From Methylobacterium sp. B4 (GTDB lineage: Bacteria; Pseudomonadota; Alphaproteobacteria; Rhizobiales; Beijerinckiaceae): 64,000 nucleotides of DNA. The stretch covers positions 1 through 64,000 of the forward strand of contig NZ_QJJJ01000007.1 in NCBI RefSeq assembly GCF_003201865.1, given 5' to 3'. The translations under genes were made by a program, and so were the position numbers. The notes under the pieces were generated by a model. It had not been told where the DNA came from. It saw nothing but the letters and a program-made list of their open reading frames with translations, and made no database searches. Positions 36,937-48,581 of the stretch are shown here, piece by piece (positions within the stretch are counted from its first letter, which is position 1; each line of letters opens with the position of its first letter).

Positions 36937-37734
36937 TTACTGTCCGTCGATCCGCGCGCCGAGGAGCGCGATGGCGCGCTGGTAGACGCCCGCCGCGTTC
37001 CAGCCCTGGATCGCGGCGAAGTTCGGCTCGCCGGGCTGATACCCCGCGCCCCGCTGCCAGCCGTGGCCTTTCAGGAAGTTGGCAGTGGAGTTCAGCGCGA
37101 CCGGTGCGCTGTCGAGGCTGCCGCCGACGCCGTAGGTCAGGACGTTCTTGGGCAGGAACTGCGTGTGGCCGACCTCGCCGTGCGCCGCGCCGCGGGTCGC
37201 GGAAGTCAGCACGCCGCTGTCGACGAGCTTGAGCGCCGCGTAGAGCTGATCGGTGAAGAAGGCCGAGCGGCGGCAATCGTAGGCCAGCGTCGCCACCGCC
37301 GAGAGGGTGTTGACGTTGCCCTTCACGGCACCGAAGCCGGTTTCCATGCCCCAGATCGCCAGGAGCGGGCCCGGCGGCACGCCGTAGCGCTGCTCGATCG
37401 CGGCGAAGAGCGCCGCGTTCTGCGCTTTGAGGGCGCGCCCGCGGGAGACGATGGTGTTGCCGCCGCGCTTGGCCAGGAACTGGTCGAGCGAGAGCTTGAA
37501 GCTCTTCTGCCCCCGGTCCGCCGAGATCGTCGCGGTGGAGTAGGAGGTGTTGGCGAGCGCCGCCAGCGCCGCCGGGCTCGCCCGGCCCCTGGCCTCGGCG
37601 GCGAACTCGTCCTTCCAGGCCTCGAAGCCGGCGGCGCTGTTGCCGCATTGCGCGGCCTGCGCCGTGCCGGCGAGCCCGATCAGGGCGGCGACGGCGGTCG
37701 CTCTCAGCCCTTGCCTCAAACCGTATCCGGTCAT
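36937..37734 (-). CDS. Lytic murein transglycosylase (SLT_2 / MltB type)
   Basis: Periplasmic enzyme that cuts peptidoglycan glycan strands, forming 1,6-anhydro ends. The 265-residue protein has a signal peptide (GLRATAVAALIGLAGTAQA) and the SLT_2 catalytic domain: VPPGPLLAIWGMETGFGAVKGNVNTLSAVATLAYD with catalytic Glu about 131 and YRRS-like CRRSAFF. Further on come GAAHGEVGHTQFLPKNVLTYGVG and NFLKGHGWQRG. There is no C-terminal peptidoglycan-binding domain. The ATG at 37734 is used; one at 37746 is possible. Confidence 0.9.
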   Translation of the reverse strand: MTGYGLRQGLRATAVAALIGLAGTAQAAQCGNSAAGFEAWKDEFAAEARGRASPAALAALANTSYSTATISADRGQKSFKLSLDQFLAKRGGNTIVSRGRALKAQNAALFAAIEQRYGVPPGPLLAIWGMETGFGAVKGNVNTLSAVATLAYDCRRSAFFTDQLYAALKLVDSGVLTSATRGAAHGEVGHTQFLPKNVLTYGVGGSLDSAPVALNSTANFLKGHGWQRGAGYQPGEPNFAAIQGWNAAGVYQRAIALLGARIDGQ

Positions 37735-37945
37735 CCCACACTCCATCAGGCGGCGCCGTGCGGGCCGCAGCATTCGTCGAAGGGCTTCGGCGGTGCCATG
37801 GAGCGAGGCGACCTCCGAAGAGCCGGAGTCGAGCCGATCCTCCCGAGCACCGGGAACCTTACCTTGGCTGAATCACCGAGCTGTGGCGGCGGTGAGGCAC
37901 GAAAGGTGATGCCCCGCCAATATCCTGCGGCCGTGACAGGTTTGG

Positions 37946-37980
37946 TTACCGGCTCGTTGCGGCCGCAAGAGCGCGCCGCG
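37946..37980. terminator. GC-rich dyad between dnaE and lytic transglycosylase
   Basis: A perfect 12-base palindrome TTGCGGCCGCAA (centred near 37964) stands about 25 bases after the dnaE stop, followed by further GC-rich inverted repeats. It could end dnaE transcription, though no T-tract is present. Confidence 0.3.
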
Positions 37981-37992
37981 GCGGCGCCCGCC

Positions 37993-41514
<3,522 letters not shown>

Positions 41515-41719
41515 GGGGGACCCTGTTCGAACCCCTTAAGATCGCCGCTCAAGGCCTTGCGAGTCTGTCACCGACGCGCCGCACCGCGACCGATATCCAC
41601 CGCTCTTCGCGGGCGAAGCCGTTCCTGCATGTGCTGCCGGGCGAAATGGGTCCGCCCAGCCCTCTTTCCTGTGAGCAACGCGTCCAGCGCCGGAACAAAC
41701 CGCGTTCGAACGCGAACCC

Positions 41720-41824
41720 TTAGTGAATCGGCGCCAAGGCTACCGCCCAGAGCGCCACCGCTCCGAAGAGCAGGCCGAACGCGGTGAACTCGACGAGGCT
41801 GGTGAGGAACACGCTCTTTGTCAT
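41720..41824 (-). CDS. SidA-like SOS-induced mini membrane protein (candidate)
   Basis: A 34-residue protein: short head MTKSVFLTSLVEF, then one hydrophobic helix (TAFGLLFGAVALWAVALA) and PIH. GGAG lies about 10 bases before the ATG. A GTTC-N7-GTTC LexA operator stands 33-47 bases upstream of the start, inside the likely promoter. Size, one helix and SOS control match SidA of Caulobacter, a 29-residue inner-membrane protein that stops division by acting on FtsW/FtsI. Homology to SidA is inferred, as short sequences cannot be compared by eye with certainty. Confidence 0.65.
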   Translation of the reverse strand: MTKSVFLTSLVEFTAFGLLFGAVALWAVALAPIH

Positions 41825-41856
41825 CGCTTCCACTCCGTGTTGATGGAGTGAGTTTT

Positions 41857-41871
41857 GTTCTTGTTTTGTTC
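41857..41871 (-). promoter_or_regulatory. LexA (SOS) operator, GTTC-N7-GTTC
   Basis: GTTC (41857-41860), TTGTTTT, GTTC (41868-41871): an exact match to the alphaproteobacterial LexA consensus, in an AT-rich island within GC-rich DNA. On the minus strand TTTACA (about 41873-41878) could be the -35 element, placing the operator between -35 and -10 of the mini membrane protein gene, so LexA would block RNA polymerase. Confidence 0.75.
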
Positions 41872-42009
41872 TGTGTAAAGCCTGGGGAAGCGGTCAACCG
41901 GCGGAATGGTGAACGATGTGTTGCCGGTGCCACGCACGAGGGCCAGGAGGCGGGCACGCGAGCGCTCGGACGACGCCATGTCCGGTTCGGATGAGAGACG
42001 GGTCCTTCG

Positions 42010-42103
42010 CGTCTTTGCGAGGCGGAGCCGAAGCAATCCAGGGCGCCGCTCACTCCCGATCGACCGCGCCGCTGGATCGCTTCGCATTCGCTCGCGATGA
42101 CGG
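42010..42103. repeat. Dispersed palindromic repeat, copy D
   Basis: GCGAGGCGGAGCCGAAGC, then AATCCAGGGCGCC, pairs with GGCGCCGCTGGATCGCTTCG-like sequence on the right (42067-42083) and ends CTCGCGATGACGG. It lies just after the lolD 3' end and before the SOS mini-gene promoter. Confidence 0.7.
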
Positions 42104-42131
42104 CGGCGGATCGGACCCGAGGCTCGCGCCT

Positions 42132-42842
42132 TCAGGCCAGTTGCTCGATCATCCCCTCGCGGATCGTCACCCGGCGGTCCATGCGGGCGGCGAGATCCAT
42201 GTTGTGGGTCGCGATCAGCGCCGCGAGGCCCGAGGCGCGCACGAGCTGGAGCAGGATGTTGAAGACCCGGCCCGAGGTCTGCGGGTCGAGGTTGCCGGTG
42301 GGCTCGTCGGCGAGCAGCAGGCGGGGGCCGTTGGCGACCGCGCGGGCGATGGCGACGCGCTGCTGCTCGCCGCCCGAAAGCTCGGCGGGGCGATGCGGCA
42401 GGCGCTCCTTGAGGCCGAGGAAGCTTAGGAGTTCGGCCGCGCGCGTCTCCGCCTCCTTGCGGGCCAGCCCACGGATGAGCTGGGGCAGCACCACGTTCTC
42501 CAGAGCAGAGAACTCCGGCAGCAGGTGGTGGAACTGGTAGACGAAGCCCATCTCCTCACGCCGCAGGCGGGTGCGCTCGGCATCCGACATGCCCGCGGTG
42601 GGCTGGCCGCCGATATAGACCTCGCCCCCGTCCGGGCGCTCTAGAAGGCCGGCGATGTGGAGCAGGGTCGACTTGCCCGCGCCCGAGGGGGCCACCAGCG
42701 CGACCAGCTCGCCCGGCCAGATCGCGAGGTCGGTGCCGCGCAGGATTTCGAGCGCGCCCTCGCCCTGCCGGTAGCGGCGCTGGACGCCCGCGAAGAACAG
42801 GGCCGGCACCGGCTGGGCCGCGCCGGCATTCGTCTGAGCCAT
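42132..42842 (-). CDS. lolD: Lipoprotein-releasing system ATP-binding protein
   Basis: ATPase of the LolCDE machine that lifts lipoproteins from the inner membrane for transport to the outer membrane. The 236-residue protein has Walker A ([19 protein letters not shown]), [14 protein letters not shown], Walker B ([12 protein letters not shown]) and the H-loop in [11 protein letters not shown]. Typical LolD stretch [19 protein letters not shown] is present. It follows the lolC-type gene by 15 bases on the same strand. Confidence 0.94.
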   Translation of the reverse strand: MAQTNAGAAQPVPALFFAGVQRRYRQGEGALEILRGTDLAIWPGELVALVAPSGAGKSTLLHIAGLLERPDGGEVYIGGQPTAGMSDAERTRLRREEMGFVYQFHHLLPEFSALENVVLPQLIRGLARKEAETRAAELLSFLGLKERLPHRPAELSGGEQQRVAIARAVANGPRLLLADEPTGNLDPQTSGRVFNILLQLVRASGLAALIATHNMDLAARMDRRVTIREGMIEQLA

Positions 42843-42857
42843 GATCGGGGCGTTCCG

Positions 42858-44180
42858 TCAGCCGTAGCGCAGGGCCTGCACCGGATCGAGCCGGGCGGCG
42901 CGCCACGAGGGATAGAGAGTCGCCACCAGCGACAGCAGGACCGAGGTGATCACGATGATCGTGACCTCGCTCGAGTTCATCTCCGCCGGAATCTCGGCGA
43001 GGAAGCGCACGGTGGGGTCCCAGGCGGTGGGAAACAGCGTGCGCTGGATCGGCTTGATGTTGAGGGTGAACAGCACGCCACCGATCAGACCGATCGCCGT
43101 ACCGACGAGGCCGATCAGGGCTCCGTTGATGAGGAAGACCCGCATGATCGTGCCCGGCGTCGCGCCCATGGTGCGCAGGATCGCGATGTCCGAGGACTTG
43201 TCGCGCACGAGCAGGATGAGCCCCGAGATGATGTTGAGGGTCGCCACGATGACGATGAGGTTGAGGATCAGGAACATCACGTTCCGCTCCACCTCCAGAG
43301 CGCCGAAGAAGGTGCGGTTGGTCTGGCGCCAGTCGGTGAGCAGCACAGGGCGCTCGGCCGCCATCTCCAGGGGCTCGCGCATCTCGCCCACCGCATCGGC
43401 GTTGTCGATGTAGATCTCGATCACGCTGACGTCGCCGTCGCGGTTGAAGAAGGCCTGAGCCTCGGTGAGCGGCATGAAGGCCATGGTGGTGTCGAAATCG
43501 GTGACGCCGATCTCGAAGATCGCCTTGACGGTGTAGGTCTTGGTGCGCGGCGCCGTCCCGAAGGGCGTGCTCGCACCCTTCGGCGTCGAGAGGGTGACCT
43601 GATCGCCCGCCTGGAGCCCGAGGGAATCGGCGAGCCGCTTGCCCAGCGCCACGCCCTCGCCGTCGTCGAAGCCTTCCAGCGTGCCGCTCTTGATGGCGGC
43701 GGAAACCGCCGGGATCTTCGGAAGGTCGGCCTCGCGCACGCCGCGCACCAGCACCCCCGAGCCGCCATAGGGCGAGGAGGCGAAGGCCTGCCCCTGCACC
43801 ATCGGCACCACGGCGCGCACGCCAGCGACCTTTTCCAGCCGGTCGGAGAGATCGACGTAGTCGGTGAAGAGCCGGTCGATCGGCGCGGCGAAGACGTGGC
43901 CGTTGAGACCGATGATCTTGGAGCGAAGCTCCGAGCGGAAGCCGTTCATCACCGAGAGCACGATGATGAGGGTGGCCACACCCACCGCGATGCCGAGTAC
44001 CGAGAACAGGGCCACCACCGAAACACCGCCGCCCCGGCGGCGCGCTCGCAGGTAGCGCCCGGCGATGATCCACTCGAAGCCCGCGAAAGGCGGAGTCGAG
44101 GCGGCGGCGCGGGCGCTCTTCAGCCGTGCCAGAACGCCCCTCATGGTCCCGCCAACTCCCTTGCCCAGCGCCAGCGCCAT
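42858..44180 (-). CDS. lolC: Lipoprotein-releasing ABC permease (LolC/E type)
   Basis: Inner membrane permease of the lipoprotein release machine. The 440-residue protein has one N-terminal helix (VSVVALFSVLGIAVGVATLIIVLSVMNGF), a large periplasmic domain, and three C-terminal helices with LNIISGLILLVRDKSSDIAILRTMGATPGTIMRVFLINGALIGLVGTAIG. Alphaproteobacteria usually have a single LolC/E hybrid (sometimes called LolF), and only one permease gene is found here. Same operon as lolD; proS lies just upstream. Confidence 0.92.
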   Translation of the reverse strand: MALALGKGVGGTMRGVLARLKSARAAASTPPFAGFEWIIAGRYLRARRRGGGVSVVALFSVLGIAVGVATLIIVLSVMNGFRSELRSKIIGLNGHVFAAPIDRLFTDYVDLSDRLEKVAGVRAVVPMVQGQAFASSPYGGSGVLVRGVREADLPKIPAVSAAIKSGTLEGFDDGEGVALGKRLADSLGLQAGDQVTLSTPKGASTPFGTAPRTKTYTVKAIFEIGVTDFDTTMAFMPLTEAQAFFNRDGDVSVIEIYIDNADAVGEMREPLEMAAERPVLLTDWRQTNRTFFGALEVERNVMFLILNLIVIVATLNIISGLILLVRDKSSDIAILRTMGATPGTIMRVFLINGALIGLVGTAIGLIGGVLFTLNIKPIQRTLFPTAWDPTVRFLAEIPAEMNSSEVTIIVITSVLLSLVATLYPSWRAARLDPVQALRYG

Positions 44181-44192
44181 CGGTGCCGGCTC

Positions 44193-45518
44193 CTAGACGC
44201 GCCGGATACGGGCAGGGAGATCGACGGGGTCGAGGGTCTCGCGCTCACCCGTCGCGCGACGCTTCAGCTCGATCTTGCCGTCAGCGAGCCCCTTTGGACC
44301 GACGATCACCTGCCAGGGCAGGCCGATCAGGTCGGCGGTGGCGAACTTGGCACCCGGGCGCTCGTCGCGGTCGTCGTAGAGGACCGACAGGCCGGCGGTC
44401 TCGAGCGCCGCCTGGATCTCGGCGCAGGCGCCGTCGCAGGCCGAATCCCCGACCTTGAGGTTGATGAGCGCTACGTCGAAGGGGGCGATCGCATCCGGCC
44501 AGATGATGCCGGCCTCGTCGTGGCTCGCCTCGATGGTCGCGGCCACGAGCCGGCTCGGGCCGATGCCGTAGGAGCCCATATGGACCGGCCGCTCCTGACC
44601 GTCCGGGCCGGTGACGACCGCCTTCATCGGCGTCGAGTACTTGGTGCCGAAATAGAAGATGTGGCCGACCTCGATGCCGCGGGCGGAGAGGCGGGAGGTC
44701 TCCGGCACCTCGGCGAAGACCGCCTCGTCGTGCATCTCGTCGGTGGCGGCGTAGTGCGAGGTCCAGGCATCGACCACACCCTGGAGACCCGCCACGTCGT
44801 CGAAATCGACGGAGGGCGGCGGCACCGGCATGTCGAGATAGGTGCGGTCGCAGAAGACTTCGCTCTCGCCGGTCTTGGCGAGGATGATGAACTCGTGGCT
44901 GAGATCGCCGCCGATCGGCCCCGTATCGGCACGCATCGGGATCGCTCTGAGGCCGAGCGTTTCAAAGGTCCGGAGGTAGGAGACGAAGACCTTGTTGTAG
45001 GAGTGGCGCGCCGCGGCCTGATCGAGGTCGAACGAGTAGCCGTCCTTCATCAGGAACTCGCGCGAGCGCATGGTGCCGAAGCGCGGGCGCACCTCGTCGC
45101 GGAACTTCCACGAGATCTGGTAGAGATTCTTCGGAAGGTCCTTATAGGACCGCCCGCTCGCGCGAAAAATCTCGGTGACGACTTCCTCAGCGGTCGGGCC
45201 GTAGAGCAGATCGCGCTCGTGGCGGTCCTTCAGCCGCAGCATCTCCTTGCCGTAGGCCTCGTAGCGGCCGGATTCGCGCCAGAGATCGGCCGCCTGGATC
45301 GTCGGCATCAGGATCTCGATGGCGCCCGCGCGATCCTGCTCGGCTCGGATCACGTCGCAGACCTTGTTGAGGACGCGCAGACCCAGCGGCAGCCACGCGT
45401 AGATCCCAGCGGCCTCCTGGCGGATCATGCCGGCGCGCAGCATCAGGCGATGCGAAACGATCTCCGCTTCCTTCGGCGTCTCACGCAGGATCGGCAGGAA
45501 GTAGCGGGAGAGACGCAT
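44193..45518 (-). CDS. proS: Prolyl-tRNA synthetase (short, editing-free type)
   Basis: Charges tRNA(Pro). The 441-residue class II synthetase lacks the INS editing domain present in E. coli ProS, typical of the alphaproteobacterial type. Visible: [65 protein letters not shown] (motif 2), and [15 protein letters not shown] (motif 3). The start is the ATG at 45518; upstream in-frame sequence is non-coding. Likely cotranscribed with lolC, 12 bases downstream. Confidence 0.95.
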   Translation of the reverse strand: MRLSRYFLPILRETPKEAEIVSHRLMLRAGMIRQEAAGIYAWLPLGLRVLNKVCDVIRAEQDRAGAIEILMPTIQAADLWRESGRYEAYGKEMLRLKDRHERDLLYGPTAEEVVTEIFRASGRSYKDLPKNLYQISWKFRDEVRPRFGTMRSREFLMKDGYSFDLDQAAARHSYNKVFVSYLRTFETLGLRAIPMRADTGPIGGDLSHEFIILAKTGESEVFCDRTYLDMPVPPPSVDFDDVAGLQGVVDAWTSHYAATDEMHDEAVFAEVPETSRLSARGIEVGHIFYFGTKYSTPMKAVVTGPDGQERPVHMGSYGIGPSRLVAATIEASHDEAGIIWPDAIAPFDVALINLKVGDSACDGACAEIQAALETAGLSVLYDDRDERPGAKFATADLIGLPWQVIVGPKGLADGKIELKRRATGERETLDPVDLPARIRRV

Positions 45519-45751
45519 CGATCGACCTTGGGAGACGGCGGGCGCGGCCGGCGGCGAAGAGGACCGGTCCGGCGTGCGGAGGCACACAACACATAGCGCC
45601 CACAAAACACAAGCGCCGCACGATCACAGGGTCCGCTCGCATTGCGGCGGAAGGAAGCCGGCCAAGCTCTCCTTCGACGCTCCATCGCGCGAAGTCGCAG
45701 ACCGTTTACCGCAAGCCTTGCAAAAAAGCGCCGTCAGCCTTCTCTGCCCTG
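45519..45751. other. Intergenic region between proS and the candidate RNA gene
   Basis: This 233-base stretch upstream of proS should carry the proS promoter on the minus strand. It has an A/C-rich section (45585-45640) and no credible gene, tRNA or riboswitch that I can recognise. Confidence 0.3.
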
Positions 45752-45780
45752 ATGACAAAGGGAAATGTTCTTCCTATAAG
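45752..45780 (+). promoter_or_regulatory. Sigma-70 promoter of the candidate RNA gene
   Basis: ATGACA (45752-45757) and TATAAG (45775-45780) stand exactly 17 bases apart, each matching the consensus at five of six positions. This predicts a plus-strand start near 45787. It is one of the clearest promoter matches in the window. Confidence 0.6.
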
Positions 45781-45786
45781 CAGCGC

Positions 45787-45935
45787 CGTGATGGTCGCAG
45801 CCCACGAGGCAGCGAACGGTCCGGGTCTTGGGAGGAACAACCAGCCACCGCGCCGCAAGAAATGCGCGAGAAAAATCTGGCTGACATCGACTTCAAGTGT
45901 TCAAAGCAAGGCCTTGTGCCTTGCTTTTTGTTTTT
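45787..45935 (+). ncRNA. Candidate small RNA of about 150 nt
   Basis: A consensus promoter at 45752-45780 and a strong intrinsic terminator ending at 45935 bracket a 150-base unit between proS and the DUF1467 gene. Both neighbours are on the opposite strand. Possible short reading frames inside (from 45791 and 45862) lack good ribosome binding sites or meaningful protein sequence, and one would read through the terminator, so an RNA is more likely. It does not look like 4.5S RNA, tmRNA or RNase P RNA. I cannot assign it to a known sRNA family. Confidence 0.55.
45903..45935 (+). terminator. Intrinsic terminator with T-tract
   Basis: AAAGCAAGGC (45903-45912) pairs with GCCTTGCTTT (45918-45927) around the loop CTTGT, followed by TTGTTTTT. 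This is a textbook Rho-independent terminator on the plus strand, notable because other hairpins in this GC-rich window lack T-tracts. Confidence 0.85.
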
Positions 45936-45959
45936 GTGCCTGAAACTCGCGTGAATGCT

Positions 45960-46298
45960 CTACAGGCGTGCGAGCGGGAAGATCAGCAGCGCCGCGAAGA
46001 ACGCGATCCCAGCCACGACCGTCGTGAGAAGCGCCTTCTCCCGCAGGCGCGGGGCGGCAGGCGCCCCCGGATCCTGCCCCCGCACCAGCCGCTGCGGATC
46101 GGCCTCGGCGGCGTTGCCGATCGGCAGGATCGCGAACAGGAAGGTCCACCACAGGACGAAGTAGAGCGCGAAGGCGCCGAACACCGTGAGGGCGAACCCC
46201 TTCACGGCGACGAAGGCCAACAGCCCGACCAGCACCGCCACGGTCAGGAGCGTCAGCGGCGTCGAGGCGGTGACGGTGCGAAGGGGTGAACGCGTCAT
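45960..46298 (-). CDS. DUF1467 family membrane protein
   Basis: A 112-residue inner membrane protein with three predicted helices. The sequence FALYFVLWWTFLFAILPIG and the DPGAPAAPRLREKALLTTVVAGI segment define DUF1467, found almost only in alphaproteobacteria, often next to the epimerase and rnj as here. Function unknown. Confidence 0.85.
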   Translation of the reverse strand: MTRSPLRTVTASTPLTLLTVAVLVGLLAFVAVKGFALTVFGAFALYFVLWWTFLFAILPIGNAAEADPQRLVRGQDPGAPAAPRLREKALLTTVVAGIAFFAALLIFPLARL

Positions 46299-46339
46299 GG
46301 TTCTCGGAGGGTCTTGGTGCAGCCGGAGAGTCTGAAGGC

Positions 46340-46744
46340 TCAGACCTGCTCCAGCTCCACCAGCGTTCCCAGGAAGTCCTTGGGGTGGAGGAAGATCACG
46401 GGCTTGCCGTGGGCACCGATCCTCGGCTCGCCCGTGCCGAGCACGCGGGCGCCGGCGGCCTTCATCTGGTCGCGGGCGGCGATGATGTCCTCGACCTCGT
46501 AGCAGACATGGTGGATGCCGCCGGCCGGGTTCTTGTCGACGAAGCCCTGGATCGTCGAGTTCTCGCCCAGCGGCGACATCAGCTCGACCTTGCTGTTGGG
46601 CAGTTCCACGAACACAACGGTGACGCCGTGCTCCGGCTGCGGCAGCGGCTCGGTGACCTTGGCGCCGAGCGTGTCGCGGTAGATGGCGGTCGCGGCGTCG
46701 AGATCCTTCACCGCGATGGCGACGTGGTTGAGCCGTCCGATCAT
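46340..46744 (-). CDS. mce: Methylmalonyl-CoA / ethylmalonyl-CoA epimerase
   Basis: Interconverts the 2R and 2S forms of methylmalonyl-CoA, and in methylotrophs with the ethylmalonyl-CoA pathway also of ethylmalonyl-CoA, needed to regenerate glyoxylate. The 134-residue VOC-fold protein has GRLNHVAIAVKDLDAA (metal His), GVTVVFVELPNSKVELM, GIHHVCYEVEDI (second His) and VIFLHPKDFLGTLVELEQ (Glu ligand). All cobalt-binding residues appear present. It lies downstream of rnj on the same strand, with a palindromic repeat between. Confidence 0.9.
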   Translation of the reverse strand: MIGRLNHVAIAVKDLDAATAIYRDTLGAKVTEPLPQPEHGVTVVFVELPNSKVELMSPLGENSTIQGFVDKNPAGGIHHVCYEVEDIIAARDQMKAAGARVLGTGEPRIGAHGKPVIFLHPKDFLGTLVELEQV

Positions 46745-46780
46745 CCTTTTTTCCTCCCTGCCTTACCGCTTCTCCGGCCC

Positions 46781-46873
46781 GTCACGGCGAGGCGGAGCCG
46801 AGGCAATCCGGCGCGCCGTCCCTTCCGGGACGATCGCGCCGCTGGATCGCTTCGCTCACGCTCGCGATGACGG
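46781..46873. repeat. Dispersed palindromic repeat, copy E
   Basis: GTCACGGCGAGGCGGAGCCG then AGGCAATCCGGCGCGCC on the left; GGCGCGATCG..CGCCGCTGGATCGCTTCGC, then CTCGCGATGACGG on the right. An inner dyad GTCCCTTCCGGGAC marks the loop. It lies between the rnj 3' end and the epimerase start, again beside a 3' end. Confidence 0.7.
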
Positions 46874-46889
46874 CTTGCTCAGGAGCCTA

Positions 46890-48563
46890 TCACACCTCGA
46901 CCACCTGCACGTGGCAGGCGGGCTTCTTGCCCCACGCCTCGTTGACGGCGGAGCGCACGGCGCGGTCGACCGCGTTCTCCACGGCCTCCGAGTCCTTCAT
47001 CTTGCCCCGCGAGAGGCCGTTGAGGGTGCGGTTGACCGTGTCGACCACCGTGTCGAGGAGCGGCTCGCCGCTGCGACCGCGGTTGGGCAGGCCCATGATG
47101 TCCACGGCCGGCTCGCCGATCACCTCGCCGCGCTCGTCGATGGCGATGGCCACCGAGACGATGCCGGTCTGGGACAGCTTGCGCCGCTCGGGGATCGCCC
47201 GGTCCTTGTGGTCGATGAGGACGTTGCCGTCCTTGTAGAGGCGACCGGCCCGGACGTGCTCGACCACTTCCGGCTTGCCGGGAGCGAGCCGCACCACGGC
47301 GCCGTTGCGCGCCTTGACCACCGCCTCGACGCCCTGCTTGCGGGCGAAGCGCGCATGCTCGTCGAGGTGCAGGGCCTCGCCGTGGACGGGCACGACCGAT
47401 TTCGGCCGGGTCCAGCCGTACATCGCCACCATCTCCTCGCGCCGCGGATGGCCGGAGACGTGGACGAGTTCCGTGCGGTCGGTGATGACCTCGATGCCGG
47501 CCTCGATCAGGTCGTTGATGATGGCGCCGACATCGCGCTCGTTGCCGGGAATGGCGCGGGAGGAGAAGATCACCCGGTCGCCCGCCGTCAGAGAGATCGC
47601 GGGATGGTCGTCGCGCGAGACCCGGGACATCGCCGCCCGCGGCTCGCCCTGCGAGCCGGTGAGCAGGCAGACCACCTTGTCGCGCGGCAGGTGTCCGTAG
47701 GACTCGGCCGAGAGGAAGTCCGGCAGGCCGTCGAGGTAGCCGCACTCGCGGGCGACATCGATGACCCGGTCCATGGCGCGGCCGACGGCGATGACCTGAC
47801 GGCCGCAGGCCTGCGCGGCCAGGGCTACCGCGCGGATGCGGGCCACGTTCGAGGCGAAGGTCGTCACCGCCACGCGGTGCGGCGCCTCCGCGATCAGCTT
47901 GGCGAGCGTGGCCGACACCTCGGACTCGCTGGGCGAGCTGCCCTCGCGCAGCACGTTGGTCGAGTCGCAGATCAGGGCCAGGATGCCCTCGTCGCCGAGG
48001 GCCTTGAACGCCTCCGGCGAGGTGGTGTCACCGGCCACCGGCGTATCGTCGAGCTTCCAGTCGCCGGTATGGAGCACGAGGCCGTGCTCGGTGCGGATCG
48101 CCACCGCGTTCGACTCGGGGATCGAGTGCGCCACCGGCACGAACTCGAGCTCGAACGGGCCGATGGTCACGCGCTTGCCCGGCTTGATCTCGCGCAGTTC
48201 CACCTTGGGCGCGCCGGGCTCGGAGAGACGGCGCGTCTCCAGAAGCTGCTTGGCGAAGCGCGTGGCATAGACCGGCACCTTGAGGCGCGGCCACAGCTCC
48301 GAGATCGCGCCGATATGGTCCTCGTGCGCGTGGGTGATGAAGATGCCGAGGAGGTCCTTCTTGCGCTCCTCGATGAAGGTGAGGTCCGGGAACATCAGGT
48401 CAATGCCGGGCAAGCCCTCCTCGCCCGCAAATCCCATTCCGCAATCGACCATGATCCATTTGCGCGCCCGCTCGGGTCCGAACCCGTAGAGGCCCGCATT
48501 CATGCCGATCTCGCCCACGCCGCCGAGCGGCACGAAGACGAGCTCGTCCTGCCGTGTCGTCAT
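46890..48563 (-). CDS. rnj: Ribonuclease J
   Basis: Metallo-beta-lactamase-fold RNase with 5' exonuclease and endonuclease activity in mRNA decay and rRNA processing. The 557-residue protein shows the zinc motif FITHAHEDHIGA (HxHxDH), MVDCGMGF, VLHTGDWKLDDTP, the beta-CASP region with VAVTTFASNVARI and LLTGSQGEP, and VHVSGHPRREEM, then a C-terminal domain. Alphaproteobacteria carry RNase J alongside RNase E. It follows birA closely on the same strand. Confidence 0.95.
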   Translation of the reverse strand: MTTRQDELVFVPLGGVGEIGMNAGLYGFGPERARKWIMVDCGMGFAGEEGLPGIDLMFPDLTFIEERKKDLLGIFITHAHEDHIGAISELWPRLKVPVYATRFAKQLLETRRLSEPGAPKVELREIKPGKRVTIGPFELEFVPVAHSIPESNAVAIRTEHGLVLHTGDWKLDDTPVAGDTTSPEAFKALGDEGILALICDSTNVLREGSSPSESEVSATLAKLIAEAPHRVAVTTFASNVARIRAVALAAQACGRQVIAVGRAMDRVIDVARECGYLDGLPDFLSAESYGHLPRDKVVCLLTGSQGEPRAAMSRVSRDDHPAISLTAGDRVIFSSRAIPGNERDVGAIINDLIEAGIEVITDRTELVHVSGHPRREEMVAMYGWTRPKSVVPVHGEALHLDEHARFARKQGVEAVVKARNGAVVRLAPGKPEVVEHVRAGRLYKDGNVLIDHKDRAIPERRKLSQTGIVSVAIAIDERGEVIGEPAVDIMGLPNRGRSGEPLLDTVVDTVNRTLNGLSRGKMKDSEAVENAVDRAVRSAVNEAWGKKPACHVQVVEV

Positions 48564-48581
48564 CTTGTCGTCTATCCAGTC

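Noticed and set aside
42657..45596. Open frame of 979 codons on the plus strand
   Set aside because: Antisense shadow of lolC and proS.
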